A stretch of DNA of 64,000 bases from Corynebacterium sp. zg-331 (GTDB lineage: Bacteria > Actinomycetota > Actinomycetes > Mycobacteriales > Mycobacteriaceae), in assembly GCF_014267345.1 (NCBI RefSeq), contig NZ_JACMYD010000003.1, positions 124,001-188,000 on the forward strand, in the 5' to 3' direction. Below, piece after piece: positions 46,813 to 56,889 of this stretch (its first letter is position 1; each line of letters opens with the position of its first letter). Below the pieces are notes generated by a model. It was given only the letters and a program-made list of their open reading frames with translations, was not told the origin of the DNA and searched no databases. The translations under genes and the position numbers were made by a program.

Positions 46813-49335
46813 TTATTCCGTCCGCACGGGGGCACCACCCTCGGTAAACCTCCCCGCCACGGGCCAGCTGGCATCGTTTTCGGCGTCCTCGTCCGCATCC
46901 GGCACGTCGGGACGGTTGTTGGGTTCGGTGGGCCGGTGGAAGTAGGGCTGAGACTCCTCCTCCGGGGAAGCGGCCACCCCGGCCTCCCCCTTGGTGGGGA
47001 TGGGATAGCGCTCATCGAGGGATTCGGGAGAATTGCCGGGTTCGCGCATCGCCTCGAGTTCCTCGTCGGTGAAGGCCTCATTGACGGCAAAGATCGCCAC
47101 GTTATCCTCCAGGTACACCAGGGTCACGCCGGGGGTGTACCACAGCCCGTCCATCATGCGCTCGTTGCGCGGCTGGGAAATCCAGAAGTTTTCCGGCGAG
47201 ATCATGATGTACTTGACGCCCATGCGCTCGGCGGCCTCGTCCACGTTATTGCGCTCGTTGGGGGCACCGGGGTTCCCGGCCCCGAGGGCATTAGGCCACC
47301 AGTACAGCAGGCGCGTGGCGGAGTCCTTGGAGTCGGCGGGCCAATCGTAATGACGCATGACGGTGGGCAGGGAGTTGTAGGCGTACATCCAGCTGTGACC
47401 GTCGGCGGGTTCGCCCATGATGAGGCCCTCGTAGGCGTGCGGCTGACGCGCCAGCCAATCGAAGGCCCGCAGATCCACCGCGCTGACCATGCGATCATCC
47501 TCGCGGGAGGAATTAATCGCCCACTCCGCCCCCTCCGCAATCTGCGACCACAGGTTCGCGTAGATTCCTCCGCCCACCGGCAGCGCCAGGGCGATGGAGA
47601 CGATGGCCGAAGCGCGCCCCCATTTTTTCACCGGAGCCAGGCACACCAGCCGAAGCAGAGTCGCCACGCCGATGCCCGCGGCGGCCATCACCAGCATCGC
47701 CACGGGAATCACGAGCCGATGCGCCATGGAGTAATGCAGGCCGCCGATGGCGCTCAGAATCTCCCCCCAGGCACCCCCCAAGGGATACAGGGCATTGACC
47801 GCGAGCACCACGGAAAAGAGATAGAGCAGGGGCGCCCACAGGTTGCGCCGCCACACAATCAGGGCTATTCCACCGATGAGCGCGGCCCACAGCACCCAGG
47901 CGAGAGTGATCTCGCCGAAGGCATCCACGTGTCGGGTGTTCATCCACAGTACCTTGGCCCAGGCCTGCCCGGAAGAAATATCCTCCTCCCCGGAAAAGGC
48001 CGCCACCTCCTCGGTGACCTCGGAGCCCACGAGCAACTGCGGCAGCAGCAGCACCACGCCCACCGCGCCAAAAGCACCCAGCACCCCACCATCACGCAGT
48101 CGCACCCGGATCCCCTGCCACAGGCCCTCGGCGGGACGAGAGGGCACCCAGATCAACCAGCACAGCCACCACAGGAGCAGGGCACTCACGATGATCGTGG
48201 CCGCCGAGGGGTGCATCTGGGTCACGCCCATGAGCGCGAGGGCCGCGGCGAGGCCGCTGCGGGGATCATCCGGCACGTTCATGAAAAGAGCGATAACAAC
48301 CCCGGTCAGAGACACCGCCGCCACATAGGGCCAGGCACCCACGTAGTTACCCACCCAGTACCCTGCGGGGGCACCAAAGATCATGAACCCCGCCAGGGCC
48401 GCGCCCAGTTGGGCGGTCAGGCCGCGGCTGCGCATCATCTTCCACGCCAACAGTCCCACGGAGAGGGGGAAGCCCACGCCGGGGATGACGGCGCTGGCCA
48501 CATTGACGGCCTCGATGGGCGATACCCCGCCGAGCTGGGCGATGAAATACGTGCCCGCGTGCCAGCCGCTGGGATAAAACATCGAGGCCTGGGTCTCGAT
48601 GTTGTGCAGCTCCCCCATCCTGGTGGGCGAGGCCACTCCGGATTCCATGATCCAGCGCACCACGTTAGCGTGCCACTGCACATCCCAACCCTGGAAGACG
48701 TTATTGAGCCCCTCGGGCGCGCGGGCGATAAAGCCCAGCGACTTCCCCACTATCACGTGCGCCCCGGCGACCACGCCCAGGGCGGGGATGATCCAGGCGG
48801 CATCGACGATACTGCCGCGGCGTCGGTGCGCATCGCGCCACCACTCGCGCTGCGTCCAGCGCGGCCCGGTGTCCTCCAGGGACTCCTCGCGGTGCGGCGC
48901 GGCGGGATCGAGGGCCTCCTTGTACACCGTGGGCCGGGCGGCCAAACCCGTGGCCAGGTCCACCGCGGCGGCGTCACCGAGAATGTCGGCATCGGGTTTC
49001 AGGTAGATCACCGTGGCCGCCATATTCCGCCCGCGATCCCGGCGCCTCGTCCACAGCGCGGCGCGACGCCTTCTACCACCACGACGCCGACCGTAACAGT
49101 ATCGCCACCCCAGGGCGAGGAGGAGCAGAACTATCCACAGGCCGCTTACGGACAACAGATCGTAGCGCCACGGGGTTACGCCCATCAGCCAGGCCGCCAG
49201 GCCAAAAACCCCGAAGCTCACCGGCACGGAGGCCACCACCGCCCACGGTACCTTCAGCCCGGAAGCCCAGCTCAGCAGGAACCCCGGCAGGGTAAAGATC
49301 AGTACCGCGAGATAGGCGATCTGAGCAGTATCCAT
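46813..49335 (-). CDS. DUF6541-like multi-spanning membrane protein (possible GT-C glycosyltransferase)
   Basis: 840 residues. About 12-14 membrane helices cover residues 1-550, with a cytoplasmic basic region (YGRRRGGRRRRAALWTRRRD) between the second and third pair, then an extracytoplasmic C-terminal domain (SWMYAYNSLPTVMRHYDWPA and on) and an acidic disordered tail. The layout, with a first external loop containing an acidic residue and HNIETQASMFYPSGWH, recalls GT-C glycosyltransferases using polyprenyl-phosphate donors, and the family appears as DUF6541. A role in arabinogalactan or mannan assembly is an inference. Upstream is truA, 40 bases away. Confidence 0.65.
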   Translation of the reverse strand: MDTAQIAYLAVLIFTLPGFLLSWASGLKVPWAVVASVPVSFGVFGLAAWLMGVTPWRYDLLSVSGLWIVLLLLALGWRYCYGRRRGGRRRRAALWTRRRDRGRNMAATVIYLKPDADILGDAAAVDLATGLAARPTVYKEALDPAAPHREESLEDTGPRWTQREWWRDAHRRRGSIVDAAWIIPALGVVAGAHVIVGKSLGFIARAPEGLNNVFQGWDVQWHANVVRWIMESGVASPTRMGELHNIETQASMFYPSGWHAGTYFIAQLGGVSPIEAVNVASAVIPGVGFPLSVGLLAWKMMRSRGLTAQLGAALAGFMIFGAPAGYWVGNYVGAWPYVAAVSLTGVVIALFMNVPDDPRSGLAAALALMGVTQMHPSAATIIVSALLLWWLCWLIWVPSRPAEGLWQGIRVRLRDGGVLGAFGAVGVVLLLPQLLVGSEVTEEVAAFSGEEDISSGQAWAKVLWMNTRHVDAFGEITLAWVLWAALIGGIALIVWRRNLWAPLLYLFSVVLAVNALYPLGGAWGEILSAIGGLHYSMAHRLVIPVAMLVMAAAGIGVATLLRLVCLAPVKKWGRASAIVSIALALPVGGGIYANLWSQIAEGAEWAINSSREDDRMVSAVDLRAFDWLARQPHAYEGLIMGEPADGHSWMYAYNSLPTVMRHYDWPADSKDSATRLLYWWPNALGAGNPGAPNERNNVDEAAERMGVKYIMISPENFWISQPRNERMMDGLWYTPGVTLVYLEDNVAIFAVNEAFTDEELEAMREPGNSPESLDERYPIPTKGEAGVAASPEEESQPYFHRPTEPNNRPDVPDADEDAENDASWPVAGRFTEGGAPVRTE

Positions 49336-49374
49336 GGAGATGCCTCGTGGTCCTTTCGTGGTCTTGGGCAGCCC

Positions 49375-50253
49375 CTAAAGGGTACTGGTCTCCTGGCCCT
49401 GGCGCGGTAGCGCCGCACGCCGATCCCGAGTCACCAACGCCCGAGCTGCTAGTTCCCGTTCTTCAGGATAGTCCACCCCCACCAGGCTCAACCCCCTGGC
49501 CGCCGCCACGGGTACTCGGGGGGAGCGGCGGCGCTCCTGAAGCAACCCCAGCGCGGTCTCCGGAGCGAACCTCCCCTCCCCCGCCGCCAGGCAGCACCCC
49601 ACCAGGGCGCGCACCATCGACCAGCAAAAGGCATCCGCGTGGACCTCGGCCTCGTACAAGGCCGGCTCGCTCGGGGTGGAGGCGTCGCGCCAGCGCAACA
49701 CCTGAAGGTCACGCACCGTGGTGGCGTGCGGCTTGGCTTTACAAAAAGCCGCGAAGTCATGCAAACCCACCAGGTGATCGGCCGTGTCCTGAAGTCGGGA
49801 AAGCTCCACCGGCTTGGGCCAGGCCGCGGTATCACGCGCCCTGGTCGGCAGGGGACCGCCGGGATGCGTGGTCACCCGGTACACGTAGCGACGGCGCAGG
49901 GCAGAAAACCGGGCGTCGAAGCCCTCCGGGGCGACCTGGCAGGCCGCAAGCCGGATGTCCTCGGGCAGCAGCCGAGCGAGCCGCCGCACCAACCGGCGTG
50001 GGTCTCCCCCCAGGGAGCGCTGCTCCAGGCACTCCGCGGGTACGTCCGCGTGCGCCACCTGGCCCGAGGCGTGCACCCCCGCGTCCGTGCGCCCCGCCAC
50101 CGTCAGGCTCACCGGCACCCGCAGAACCAAGGCCAGCGCCTCCTCCAGCACGCCCTGAACGGTACGCAGGGAGGGGTCCTTCTGGTTGGCCCAGCCGTGA
50201 AAATCCGTGCCGTCGTAGGCCAGATCGAGCCGCAGCCGCACCTCCCGACTCAT
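49375..50253 (-). CDS. truA: tRNA pseudouridine(38-40) synthase
   Basis: 292 residues from ATG 50253. It begins VRLRLDLAYDGTDFHGWANQ; the catalytic Asp is in VAGRTDAGVHASGQV near residue 55. It isomerises U38, U39 and U40 in tRNA anticodon arms. The long open frame continues upstream but is not coding: the start overlaps the stop of the upstream membrane-protein gene by 4 bases (ATGA). Its position after the rplQ cluster is typical of bacteria. Confidence 0.95.
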   Translation of the reverse strand: MSREVRLRLDLAYDGTDFHGWANQKDPSLRTVQGVLEEALALVLRVPVSLTVAGRTDAGVHASGQVAHADVPAECLEQRSLGGDPRRLVRRLARLLPEDIRLAACQVAPEGFDARFSALRRRYVYRVTTHPGGPLPTRARDTAAWPKPVELSRLQDTADHLVGLHDFAAFCKAKPHATTVRDLQVLRWRDASTPSEPALYEAEVHADAFCWSMVRALVGCCLAAGEGRFAPETALGLLQERRRSPRVPVAAARGLSLVGVDYPEERELAARALVTRDRRAALPRQGQETSTL

Positions 50254-50936
50254 CGGCGCCACCAGCCCGAGGCCAGGGCCAGCAGCCATAGGGCCGGGGC
50301 GTCGATAGCCATGCGCTGATACAGCCCCACCGGGTGCCCATAGCCGGTGCCGAGGGCGGCCGCAGTCGTCAGCGCCGCCCCCAACACCGATACCCCCAGG
50401 AGCACCCACGTCACCGGGATAAGGGGGCCACCCGCGGCGGCGCGCGGCACCTCCTCGATTATCGCGCGCTGACGCCGGGAAGTCACCCCGGCCACCGCCA
50501 TCACGCACCACATCGCCGCCACCGCCACGGCTTCGAGGACATAATGCGCTGTGGAGTAGTGCGCCGGATCCACGGCCAGGGCCAGCGCGGCACAGATTCC
50601 GGCGGTTATAAACCCCCCGCCCATGGGCGCGGCCCCAGCCATGCCATGCCCCCGCTGAAGGAGCCAGAGCCCGGCGACTGCCACCATCACTGCGGCGAAC
50701 AATCCTGCGCACTGAAACCACAGGTAATGCGGGCTGCACGCCACGCGCGGGGCAAAGAAGTCCTCCATCGGCAGACACTCGGACACCTGCAGATCGGCCA
50801 CCATGTTCCACCGAGGCAGGTACTCCCCCCGCCAGCCGATCGCGGCGATGAGCCGTCCCCCATACCACGCGGCCAGCGCCAGCAGGAGGACAACCGCCGG
50901 TGTCGTTCTCAATGTGCGTTTCACACGCAGCACCAT
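50250..50936 (-). CDS. Membrane protein of unknown function
   Basis: 228 residues from the GTG at 50936 (another start is ATG 50954). Five hydrophobic segments are seen: an N-terminal one (VVLLLALAAWYGG), then around residues 75-92, 106-119, 132-150, and two near the end. It has Cys residues in the first outer loop (SECLPM, ACSPHYLW), as in the DUF998 type, but the match is weak. It overlaps truA by 4 bases. Confidence 0.5.
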   Translation of the reverse strand: MVLRVKRTLRTTPAVVLLLALAAWYGGRLIAAIGWRGEYLPRWNMVADLQVSECLPMEDFFAPRVACSPHYLWFQCAGLFAAVMVAVAGLWLLQRGHGMAGAAPMGGGFITAGICAALALAVDPAHYSTAHYVLEAVAVAAMWCVMAVAGVTSRRQRAIIEEVPRAAAGGPLIPVTWVLLGVSVLGAALTTAAALGTGYGHPVGLYQRMAIDAPALWLLALASGWWRR

Positions 50937-50963
50937 ACCGCAGCGCCGGGACACCGGGACAAA

Positions 50964-51006
50964 AGCGCCGGGGTAGGAACATCGGCGATGTTCCTACCCC
51001 GGCGCT
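50964..51006 (-). terminator. Terminator after rplQ with a 21-base-pair perfect stem
   Basis: The 21 bases starting AGCGCCGGGGTAGGAAC are a perfect inverted repeat of the 21 bases ending GTTCCTACCCCGGCGCT, with one base between. On the minus strand TTTTG follows. It ends the infA/rpsM-to-rplQ transcript. The almost loopless, unusually long stem is noteworthy; the central bases would form the loop. Confidence 0.85.
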
Positions 51007-51031
51007 CGACGAGAGCACCTCTGAGGAGAGA

Positions 51032-51514
51032 TTACTTCTCCTCGATGTTCTCCTCCGCCTTCTCGGGAGCCTCAACGGCTTCCTCAGTAGCCTCGGTCTG
51101 CGCGGCCTCCTTGGCCGCGGCCGCACGAGTAACGCGGGTAGCCTCGGTGCTCACGGTCTCCTCCAGAATCAGGGAGACCTGAGACATCGGGGCGTTATCG
51201 CCGCGACGGTTGTCGAGCTTCACGATGCGGGTGTAACCGCCCTCGCGGCCCTCGAACTTGGGGGCGAGCTCGTTAAAGAGGTGGGCCACAACGTCCTTGT
51301 GCGGCACCTTTTTGAGCACCTCGCGGCGATCCGCGAGCGTGCCCCGCTTGGCCTTAGTGATGAGCTTCTCCGCGTAGGGGCGAAGCATCTTGGCCCGTGC
51401 ATCGGTGGTCTTGATGGCACCGTGCTCGAACAGCTGCGCAGCCAGGTTAGACAGAATCTTCCGCTGGTTGCTGGCAGAGCCGCCGAGCCGTGCGCCCTTC
51501 TTGGGGGTAGGCAT
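51032..51514 (-). CDS. rplQ: 50S ribosomal protein L17
   Basis: 160 residues. It begins [19 protein letters not shown] and has the core [20 protein letters not shown]. The C-terminal 40 or so residues are Ala/Glu-rich ([18 protein letters not shown]), an extension found in corynebacteria. Last gene of the alpha operon. Confidence 0.98.
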   Translation of the reverse strand: MPTPKKGARLGGSASNQRKILSNLAAQLFEHGAIKTTDARAKMLRPYAEKLITKAKRGTLADRREVLKKVPHKDVVAHLFNELAPKFEGREGGYTRIVKLDNRRGDNAPMSQVSLILEETVSTEATRVTRAAAAKEAAQTEATEEAVEAPEKAEENIEEK

Positions 51515-51553
51515 GAATAACTCCTCGTGTGAAAGTTAAGTTGAGCGGGCGTC

Positions 51554-52570
51554 TTACTCTTCGGAATCTTCCGCTTCGTCGTCCACGTAGTCGCCGGTGG
51601 CGGCGTCGTATCCCTCAAGCACCGTCGGATCGAAGTCGTCCGGGGCGTCCTTGAGGGTCAGCCCCAGGTTGGCGAGCTTGATCTTGACCTCGTTGATGGA
51701 CTTCTGCCCAAAGTTGCGGATGTCCAGCAGATCCGATTCGGTGCACTCCGCGAGCTCACCGACGGTGTGGATCTCCTGGCGCTTCAGGCAATTGTAAGAC
51801 CGAACGGAAAAGTTGAGGTCCTCAATCGGGGTCCCGTAGGCAACCATGAACTCGGACTCTCGCGGGGAGGGACCGATCTCGATCCCCTCGGCGGAGGTGT
51901 TGAGCTCGTGCGCCAAGCCAAAGAGTTCCACGAGCGTCTTGCCCGCGGAGGCCATGGCATTGCGCGGGGTGAGGGAGTTCTTCGTCTCCACGTCGATGAT
52001 CAGCTTGTCGAAGTCCGTGCGCTGCTCCACGCGGGTGGCCTCGACCTTGTAGCTGACCTTAAGCACGGGGGAATAGATCTGATCCACCGGGATCCGACCG
52101 ATCTCCCCGCCACCCGTGGGGGCGGCGGGCACGTAACCCCGGCCGCGCTCGACGATGAACTCAATCTCCAGGCTGCCCTGCTCGTTGAGGGTGGCGATGT
52201 GCAGATCCGGGTTGTGGATCTCCACCCCGGCGGGGGGCTGGATGTCGCCCGCCGTGATCTCGCCCTCGCCCTGCTTGCTCAGGTACATCACCACAGGTTC
52301 CTCGGAATCCGAGGACAGCACCATGGACTTGATGTTCAGGATAATGTCGGAAACATCCTCCTTCACCCCGTTGATCGTGGTGAACTCGTGCAGCACACCA
52401 TCGATCTTCACGCTGGTCACCGCCGCGCCCGGGATGGACGACAGCAGGGTGCGACGCAGCGAGTTGCCGAGGGTGTAGCCAAAACCCGGCTCCAGCGGCT
52501 CGATGATGAACCGGGAGCGGGACTCCTCCACCACCTCTTCGGTAAGGGTGGGTCGCTGAGAAATGAGCAT
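51554..52570 (-). CDS. rpoA: DNA-directed RNA polymerase subunit alpha
   Basis: 338 residues. N-terminal dimerisation domain ([25 protein letters not shown]) and C-terminal domain ([25 protein letters not shown]) are intact, with an acidic tail. It sits between rpsD and rplQ as usual. Confidence 0.99.
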   Translation of the reverse strand: MLISQRPTLTEEVVEESRSRFIIEPLEPGFGYTLGNSLRRTLLSSIPGAAVTSVKIDGVLHEFTTINGVKEDVSDIILNIKSMVLSSDSEEPVVMYLSKQGEGEITAGDIQPPAGVEIHNPDLHIATLNEQGSLEIEFIVERGRGYVPAAPTGGGEIGRIPVDQIYSPVLKVSYKVEATRVEQRTDFDKLIIDVETKNSLTPRNAMASAGKTLVELFGLAHELNTSAEGIEIGPSPRESEFMVAYGTPIEDLNFSVRSYNCLKRQEIHTVGELAECTESDLLDIRNFGQKSINEVKIKLANLGLTLKDAPDDFDPTVLEGYDAATGDYVDDEAEDSEE

Positions 52571-52640
52571 GGGACTCTCCTTTGGCGCCCGCTATTTGAC
52601 GCCGATAGTGGGGAAAGGGACGGATAACGAAGCTCGAAGA

Positions 52641-53246
52641 TTACTTCGAGTAGAGCTCGACGATGAGCTGCTCCTGCAGCGGAACGTCGATCTGTGCGCG
52701 CTCGGGCAGCTGGTGCACGAGGATGCGCAGGGTGTCCGGGACGACCTGAATCCAGGCCGGCACGATGGCGTCGGCAAGCTGCTCCTGGGCCTCTTCGAAC
52801 CACTGCATCTTGCGGGAACGCTCGCGCACATCGATGATGTCGTAGCGCGACACGCGGAACGAGGGAACATCGATCTTCTTACCGTTCACGGTGAAGTGAC
52901 CGTGGGAAACCAGCTGGCGGGCCTGGCGACGGGTGCGCGCCAGACCGGCGCGGTAGACCACGTTATCCAGGCGGGACTCCAACAGAACCAGGAGGTTCTC
53001 GCCGGTCTTACCGGGCAGGCGGTTGGCCTCCTGGTAGTAGCGGCGGAACTGCTTTTCCATCACGCCATAGGTGAAGCGGGCCTTCTGCTTCTCCTGCAGC
53101 TGGAGCAGGTACTCGGACTCCTTAATGCGGGCGCGGCCGGCCTGACCCGGGGGGTAGGGGCGACGCTCGAAGGACATGTCCCCGCCGACGAGGTCAACAC
53201 GGAGACGGCGGGACTTGCGGGTTGCGGGGCCGGTGTAACGAGCCAT
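52641..53246 (-). CDS. rpsD: 30S ribosomal protein S4
   Basis: 201 residues. It has the S4 RNA-binding domain (LDNVVYRAGLARTRRQARQLVSHGHFTVNGKK shortened here) and the N-terminal MARYTGPATRKSRRLRVDL. It is free of the zinc-binding cysteines at its N-terminus (zinc-less form). Confidence 0.98.
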   Translation of the reverse strand: MARYTGPATRKSRRLRVDLVGGDMSFERRPYPPGQAGRARIKESEYLLQLQEKQKARFTYGVMEKQFRRYYQEANRLPGKTGENLLVLLESRLDNVVYRAGLARTRRQARQLVSHGHFTVNGKKIDVPSFRVSRYDIIDVRERSRKMQWFEEAQEQLADAIVPAWIQVVPDTLRILVHQLPERAQIDVPLQEQLIVELYSK

Positions 53247-53268
53247 AGTTAGTTACCTTTCCTTTCCC

Positions 53269-53673
53269 TTAAACGCGACGACGCTTCGGCGGGCGGCAGC
53301 CATTGTGCGGATGCGGCGTGACGTCGGAGATCGAATTGACCTCGAGGCCGGCGGCCTGGAGGGAACGGATAGCGGTTTCGCGGCCCGAGCCCGGACCCTT
53401 GACGAACACATCCACCTTCTTCATGCCGTGATCCATTGCCTTGCGGGCGGCGTTCTCCGCGGCCAGCTGCGCGGCGAACGGCGTGGACTTGCGCGAGCCC
53501 TTGAATCCCACGTGGCCGGAGGAGGCCCAGGAAATCACGTCGCCGTTGGGGGCGGTGATGGACACGATGGTGTTGTTGAAGGTGGACTTGATGTAGGCGT
53601 GGCCCTGGGCCACGTTCTTCTTGACGGCGCGGCGGCCAGTGCGGCGGGCGCCAGAGCGAGTCTTCGGAGGCAT
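53269..53673 (-). CDS. rpsK: 30S ribosomal protein S11
   Basis: 134 residues. It contains [30 protein letters not shown] (read in part) and the conserved end [16 protein letters not shown]. It is 22 bases upstream of rpsD and 3 bases downstream of rpsM. Confidence 0.98.
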   Translation of the reverse strand: MPPKTRSGARRTGRRAVKKNVAQGHAYIKSTFNNTIVSITAPNGDVISWASSGHVGFKGSRKSTPFAAQLAAENAARKAMDHGMKKVDVFVKGPGSGRETAIRSLQAAGLEVNSISDVTPHPHNGCRPPKRRRV

Positions 53674-53676
53674 AGA

Positions 53677-54045
53677 TTACTTCTTCTTTCCGGCGATCGT
53701 CTTCTTCGGGCCCTTGCGGGTGCGGGCGTTGGTCTTGGTGCGCTGACCGCGAACGGGCAGACCGCGACGGTGCCGCAGGCCCTGGTAGCTTCCGATCTCA
53801 ATCTTGCGGCGGATATCGGCCTGAACCTGGCGGCGGAGGTCGCCCTCCACCTTCCAGGAAGCCTCAATCACGTCACGCAGAGCAGAAAGCTGCTCGTCGT
53901 TGAGGTCATCGGTGCGCAGATCGGGAGAGATGCCGGTCTCCTCCAGCAGCTTGGCCGAGCGGGCCGGGCCGATGCCGTAGATGTAGGTGAGTGCAACCTC
54001 CATGCGCTTATTGCGCGGGAGGTCCACACCAGCAAGACGTGCCAT
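53677..54045 (-). CDS. rpsM: 30S ribosomal protein S13
   Basis: 122 residues. It begins [19 protein letters not shown] and contains [16 protein letters not shown] and the [20 protein letters not shown] end. It is preceded by infA; the 172 bases between them hold no rpmJ (L36), which in corynebacteria lies elsewhere. Confidence 0.98.
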   Translation of the reverse strand: MARLAGVDLPRNKRMEVALTYIYGIGPARSAKLLEETGISPDLRTDDLNDEQLSALRDVIEASWKVEGDLRRQVQADIRRKIEIGSYQGLRHRRGLPVRGQRTKTNARTRKGPKKTIAGKKK

Positions 54046-54217
54046 GTGGCAGTACCTTTCCGGTAGTTACGGTGGTTTTCTCCCTGCTCACCCCCGCCGC
54101 GCGGAATCTGACGCGCACGACGCGTCCGCGACAACCGGGGCTCCAGCCACCGTGGCCGAAGGTCATGCAGCTTCGCGCGCACGCGCGCAAAAGCCTGGAG
54201 CAAGGAGGCGAAAAGAC

Positions 54218-54436
54218 TTACTTGTAGCGGTAGACGATGCGGCCGCGGGACAGGTCGTAGGGGGAAAGTTCCACCACGACGCGATCCTCGGGCAGGATAC
54301 GGATGTAGTGCTGGCGCATCTTGCCACTAATGTGGGCGAGAACCTGGTGGCCGTTATCGAGCTCGACCTTGAACATTGCGTTCGGCAGGGGCTCGATAAC
54401 CCGACCCTCCACCTCGATGGCGCCTTCCTTTGCCAT
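54218..54436 (-). CDS. infA: Translation initiation factor IF-1
   Basis: 72 residues from ATG 54436 ([20 protein letters not shown]), the standard length; the longer open frame upstream is not supported. It is the OB-fold protein with [17 protein letters not shown], binding the A site of the 30S subunit. Confidence 0.98.
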   Translation of the reverse strand: MAKEGAIEVEGRVIEPLPNAMFKVELDNGHQVLAHISGKMRQHYIRILPEDRVVVELSPYDLSRGRIVYRYK

Positions 54437-54555
54437 ATCCTCCACTCTCCGCTGACATGTGTTGTATAGCGACCACGCCGCGCCGCACACGAACGCACGA
54501 CGCGATAGGACATGATCTCGGCTTACTTTACACGCCGCATCTCCAGCTAACAAAA

Positions 54556-54586
54556 AAGGCGAGCGGGTAAAGTACCCGCTCGCCTT
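54556..54586 (-). terminator. Terminator after the L,D-transpeptidase gene
   Basis: AAGGCGAGCGGGTA and TACCCGCTCGCCTT form a perfect 14-base stem with a 3-base loop, followed on the minus strand by TTTTTTG. It lies 13 bases after the L,D-transpeptidase stop and before infA, so infA has its own promoter. Confidence 0.9.
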
Positions 54587-54598
54587 GCGTACAAAAAT

Positions 54599-55366
54599 CT
54601 AGTAGACGTAAACCATATCGCCGATCTGAAGCTGATCGAAGTACTGCACCGCATCGTCGTGGTTAAGGTGGATGCAGCCGTGCGAAAGCAGGGCGGTATT
54701 TCCCTGGTGGAAGGCGATGCCGTTGTTGGTGAAGTACACCGCGTAGGGCATGGGCGCGCCGTTGAACTCGTAGGAGATCTCGTCTTTGACCTTGCGGTTC
54801 ACGTAGAACGTGCCGGTGGGGGTGGCGGTCTCCGGCGTGGGGGCACCGGCGGACATCGGCACCGGCCCGTAGGTGACCTTGCCGCCCTCCTGCAGCCAGG
54901 TGCGGTTGCCCTGAAGGTCGATGCAGGCGCGAGCCTGCTGCGGGCAGGGCGTGGAGCTGACCTCCGCGGCGCGGGCATCCGCCTGCTGTTGCTCGGCCAC
55001 GCGCTGAGCCTCCGCGCGGCGCTGCTCCGCGGCGCGGGCGGCCTCCTCGGCCGCGGGATCAACCACGGGAGGCTGCTCGGGCTGATCGATCAGCCCGGGA
55101 AAGGCCGTCTCCACGGAGGTATCCACCAGCTGCCGAGCCGGCTCGGCGAGCTCCGGGGGAAGAAGACCCGCCTGCTCGTGGAGCGCGTCGCGAATCTGAA
55201 GGGCCTGATCGCCCCACGTCAAGGCGATCGGAGCGGAAGTATTCTCTGCCGCAGAGGCAACGGAGGGAGCGGCCAGGAGGGCACCCGTCGCTGTACCAGC
55301 GGCAGCGAAGGAGGCCGCCCGACGCCGCGTGGCAGAGGGCTTAGCATGGCGGGGCTTGTATGACAT
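54599..55366 (-). CDS. Secreted L,D-transpeptidase (YkuD domain)
   Basis: 255 residues. An exported signal peptide with a long basic start (MSYKPRHAKPSATRRRAASF) precedes a helical, Ala/Gln-rich segment (EEAARAAEQRRAEAQRVAEQ, likely coiled coil), then a YkuD domain from about residue 145 (ACIDLQGNRTWLQEGGKVTY) with the catalytic HxG and SHGCIHLN (nucleophile Cys). L,D-transpeptidases make 3-3 crosslinks in peptidoglycan or attach proteins. Single gene with its own terminator. Confidence 0.93.
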   Translation of the reverse strand: MSYKPRHAKPSATRRRAASFAAAGTATGALLAAPSVASAAENTSAPIALTWGDQALQIRDALHEQAGLLPPELAEPARQLVDTSVETAFPGLIDQPEQPPVVDPAAEEAARAAEQRRAEAQRVAEQQQADARAAEVSSTPCPQQARACIDLQGNRTWLQEGGKVTYGPVPMSAGAPTPETATPTGTFYVNRKVKDEISYEFNGAPMPYAVYFTNNGIAFHQGNTALLSHGCIHLNHDDAVQYFDQLQIGDMVYVY

Positions 55367-55425
55367 GACCGCAAGTATAGCTGCTACCGTACCTTAAACC
55401 CGCATCGGCGCAACCGGCCGGATCA

Positions 55426-56220
55426 CTACTCCGGGCGTGGAGTCAAAATCCTAGGCCCCTCCGCCGTGGCCGCCACCGTGTGCTCCCAGTGCGCCGCCCA
55501 GGAACCATCCGCGGTCACCACCGTCCAGGCGTCGTCAAGCACCTCGTTATCCCAGGTCCCCAGGGTCAGCATGGGCTCCACGCACAGCGTGGTGCCCTCC
55601 TGCACCACCGGCCCCTTGCCGGGGCGCCCCTCGTTGGCCAGGAAGGGATCCTCGTGCATGGTGCGCCCGATACCGTGCCCTCCATAGCCATCGACGATCC
55701 CCAGCGGCACCCCCCAGCGGCGCTCGGCCTGCCGGGTGGCCACCTCCAGGGCATGCGAGATGTCGGTGAGACGCGCACCCGGCACCACCGCCTCGATTCC
55801 CCGCTGCATCACCCACTCGGTGGCCTCGTTGAGCGCCTTGGCCTCCGGGGAGAGCTCCCCTACCCCAAAGGACCATGCGGAGTCGCCCACCCAGCCATCC
55901 AAGGTGGCACCGCAGTCGATGGATACCAGATCGCCCTGGCGCAGCACCACCTTCTCGCTGGGCATACCGTGCACGATCACCTCGTTCACGGAGGCGCAGA
56001 TGGAGGCCGGGAAGCCCTCGTAGCCGAGGAAGGTCGGGGAGGCCCCGGCGTCTCGAATCACGGCCTCGGCCACGGCGTCGAGCTCCGCGGTGCTCACGCC
56101 GGGCTTCGCCGCCTCCCGCACTGCGCACAGGGCCCGGCCTACGATCTCCCCCGCCGCCTGCATGGCGTCGAGCTCCCCGGGCGTCTTGCCCGGTATCTTC
56201 TTGCGAGTCTTAAAACCCAT
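55426..56220 (-). CDS. map: Methionine aminopeptidase (type I)
   Basis: 264 residues. Metal ligands are recognised: Asp in [17 protein letters not shown], His in [15 protein letters not shown], and Glu residues in CVEPMLTLG and WEHTV. Removes N-terminal Met from nascent proteins. It follows adk after 117 bases containing a terminator-like hairpin, so it may have its own promoter. Confidence 0.97.
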   Translation of the reverse strand: MGFKTRKKIPGKTPGELDAMQAAGEIVGRALCAVREAAKPGVSTAELDAVAEAVIRDAGASPTFLGYEGFPASICASVNEVIVHGMPSEKVVLRQGDLVSIDCGATLDGWVGDSAWSFGVGELSPEAKALNEATEWVMQRGIEAVVPGARLTDISHALEVATRQAERRWGVPLGIVDGYGGHGIGRTMHEDPFLANEGRPGKGPVVQEGTTLCVEPMLTLGTWDNEVLDDAWTVVTADGSWAAHWEHTVAATAEGPRILTPRPE

Positions 56221-56273
56221 CGTCTCCTCAGTTCTGTGTTCTTCACCCCGCCCGGCTTTCCCACCGCGCAGAA

Positions 56274-56313
56274 AATCCCCGGGGGAATGCCACCAGGGAC
56301 TCCCACGGGGATT
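56274..56313 (-). terminator. Hairpin between adk and map
   Basis: AATCCCCG (56274-56281) and CGGGGATT (56306-56313) pair around 24 bases, 25 bases after the adk stop. On the minus strand TTCT follows. It may attenuate or end the secY-adk transcript. The large loop makes it weaker than the other terminators listed. Confidence 0.4.
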
Positions 56314-56337
56314 GCTATGCCGATCGACGATCGGCGG

Positions 56338-56889
56338 TTACGCGCGCTTCCCCAACTCCGCCAGGGCGCGCGCGCTGATCTCCTCGACCTCACCCTCGGC
56401 GTCGATGCTGACGATCGCCTCGCCGTAGTGCTCGATAAGGGGCGCGGTCTCCTCTCGATAGACCTTCAGCCGAGTACGGATGGTCTCCTCGTTATCGTCC
56501 GCACGGCCGCGGGCGAGCATGCGCTCGACCACCACGTCCTCGGAGATGCGGAAGTTGAGCACCCCGTCGAGCTTGAGCCCCTGGCGCCCCAGCAGCTCGG
56601 CCAGGATATCCGCCTGCTCCACGGTGCGGGGGAAGCCGTCGAGTAGGAAGCCCTCGGCGGTATCCGCCTCGGTCAGCCGCGACTCCACCATGCGCGCGGT
56701 GATGTCGGTGGGCACGAGCTTGCCCGCGTCGATGTATGCCTTGGCCTCCATGCCCAGCGGGGTCCCCTCCCCGATATTGGCGCGGAAGAGATCTCCGGTG
56801 GAGATGTGGGGCACGCCCAGCTTCTCCGAGAGGAGCGCGGCCTGGGTGCCCTTGCCGGCACCGGGAGGACCGAGAAGTACAAGTCTCAT
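56338..56889 (-). CDS. adk: Adenylate kinase
   Basis: 183 residues. P-loop [10 protein letters not shown] at residues 7-16, NMP-binding [18 protein letters not shown]. It is the short form without the inserted zinc/lid domain, usual in actinobacteria. It starts 4 bases into the secY stop region (overlap 56886-56889), so it is coupled to secY. Confidence 0.98.
   Translation of the reverse strand: MRLVLLGPPGAGKGTQAALLSEKLGVPHISTGDLFRANIGEGTPLGMEAKAYIDAGKLVPTDITARMVESRLTEADTAEGFLLDGFPRTVEQADILAELLGRQGLKLDGVLNFRISEDVVVERMLARGRADDNEETIRTRLKVYREETAPLIEHYGEAIVSIDAEGEVEEISARALAELGKRA

Noticed and set aside
49375-51126. Long N-terminal extension of truA (to 583 residues)
   Set aside because: The extension is Arg/Gly-rich and antisense-like, runs across the rplQ terminator and another gene, and truA has an obvious start at 50253.
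54046-54217. Search for rpmJ (L36) between infA and rpsM
   Set aside because: No frame encodes an L36-like peptide in these bases.
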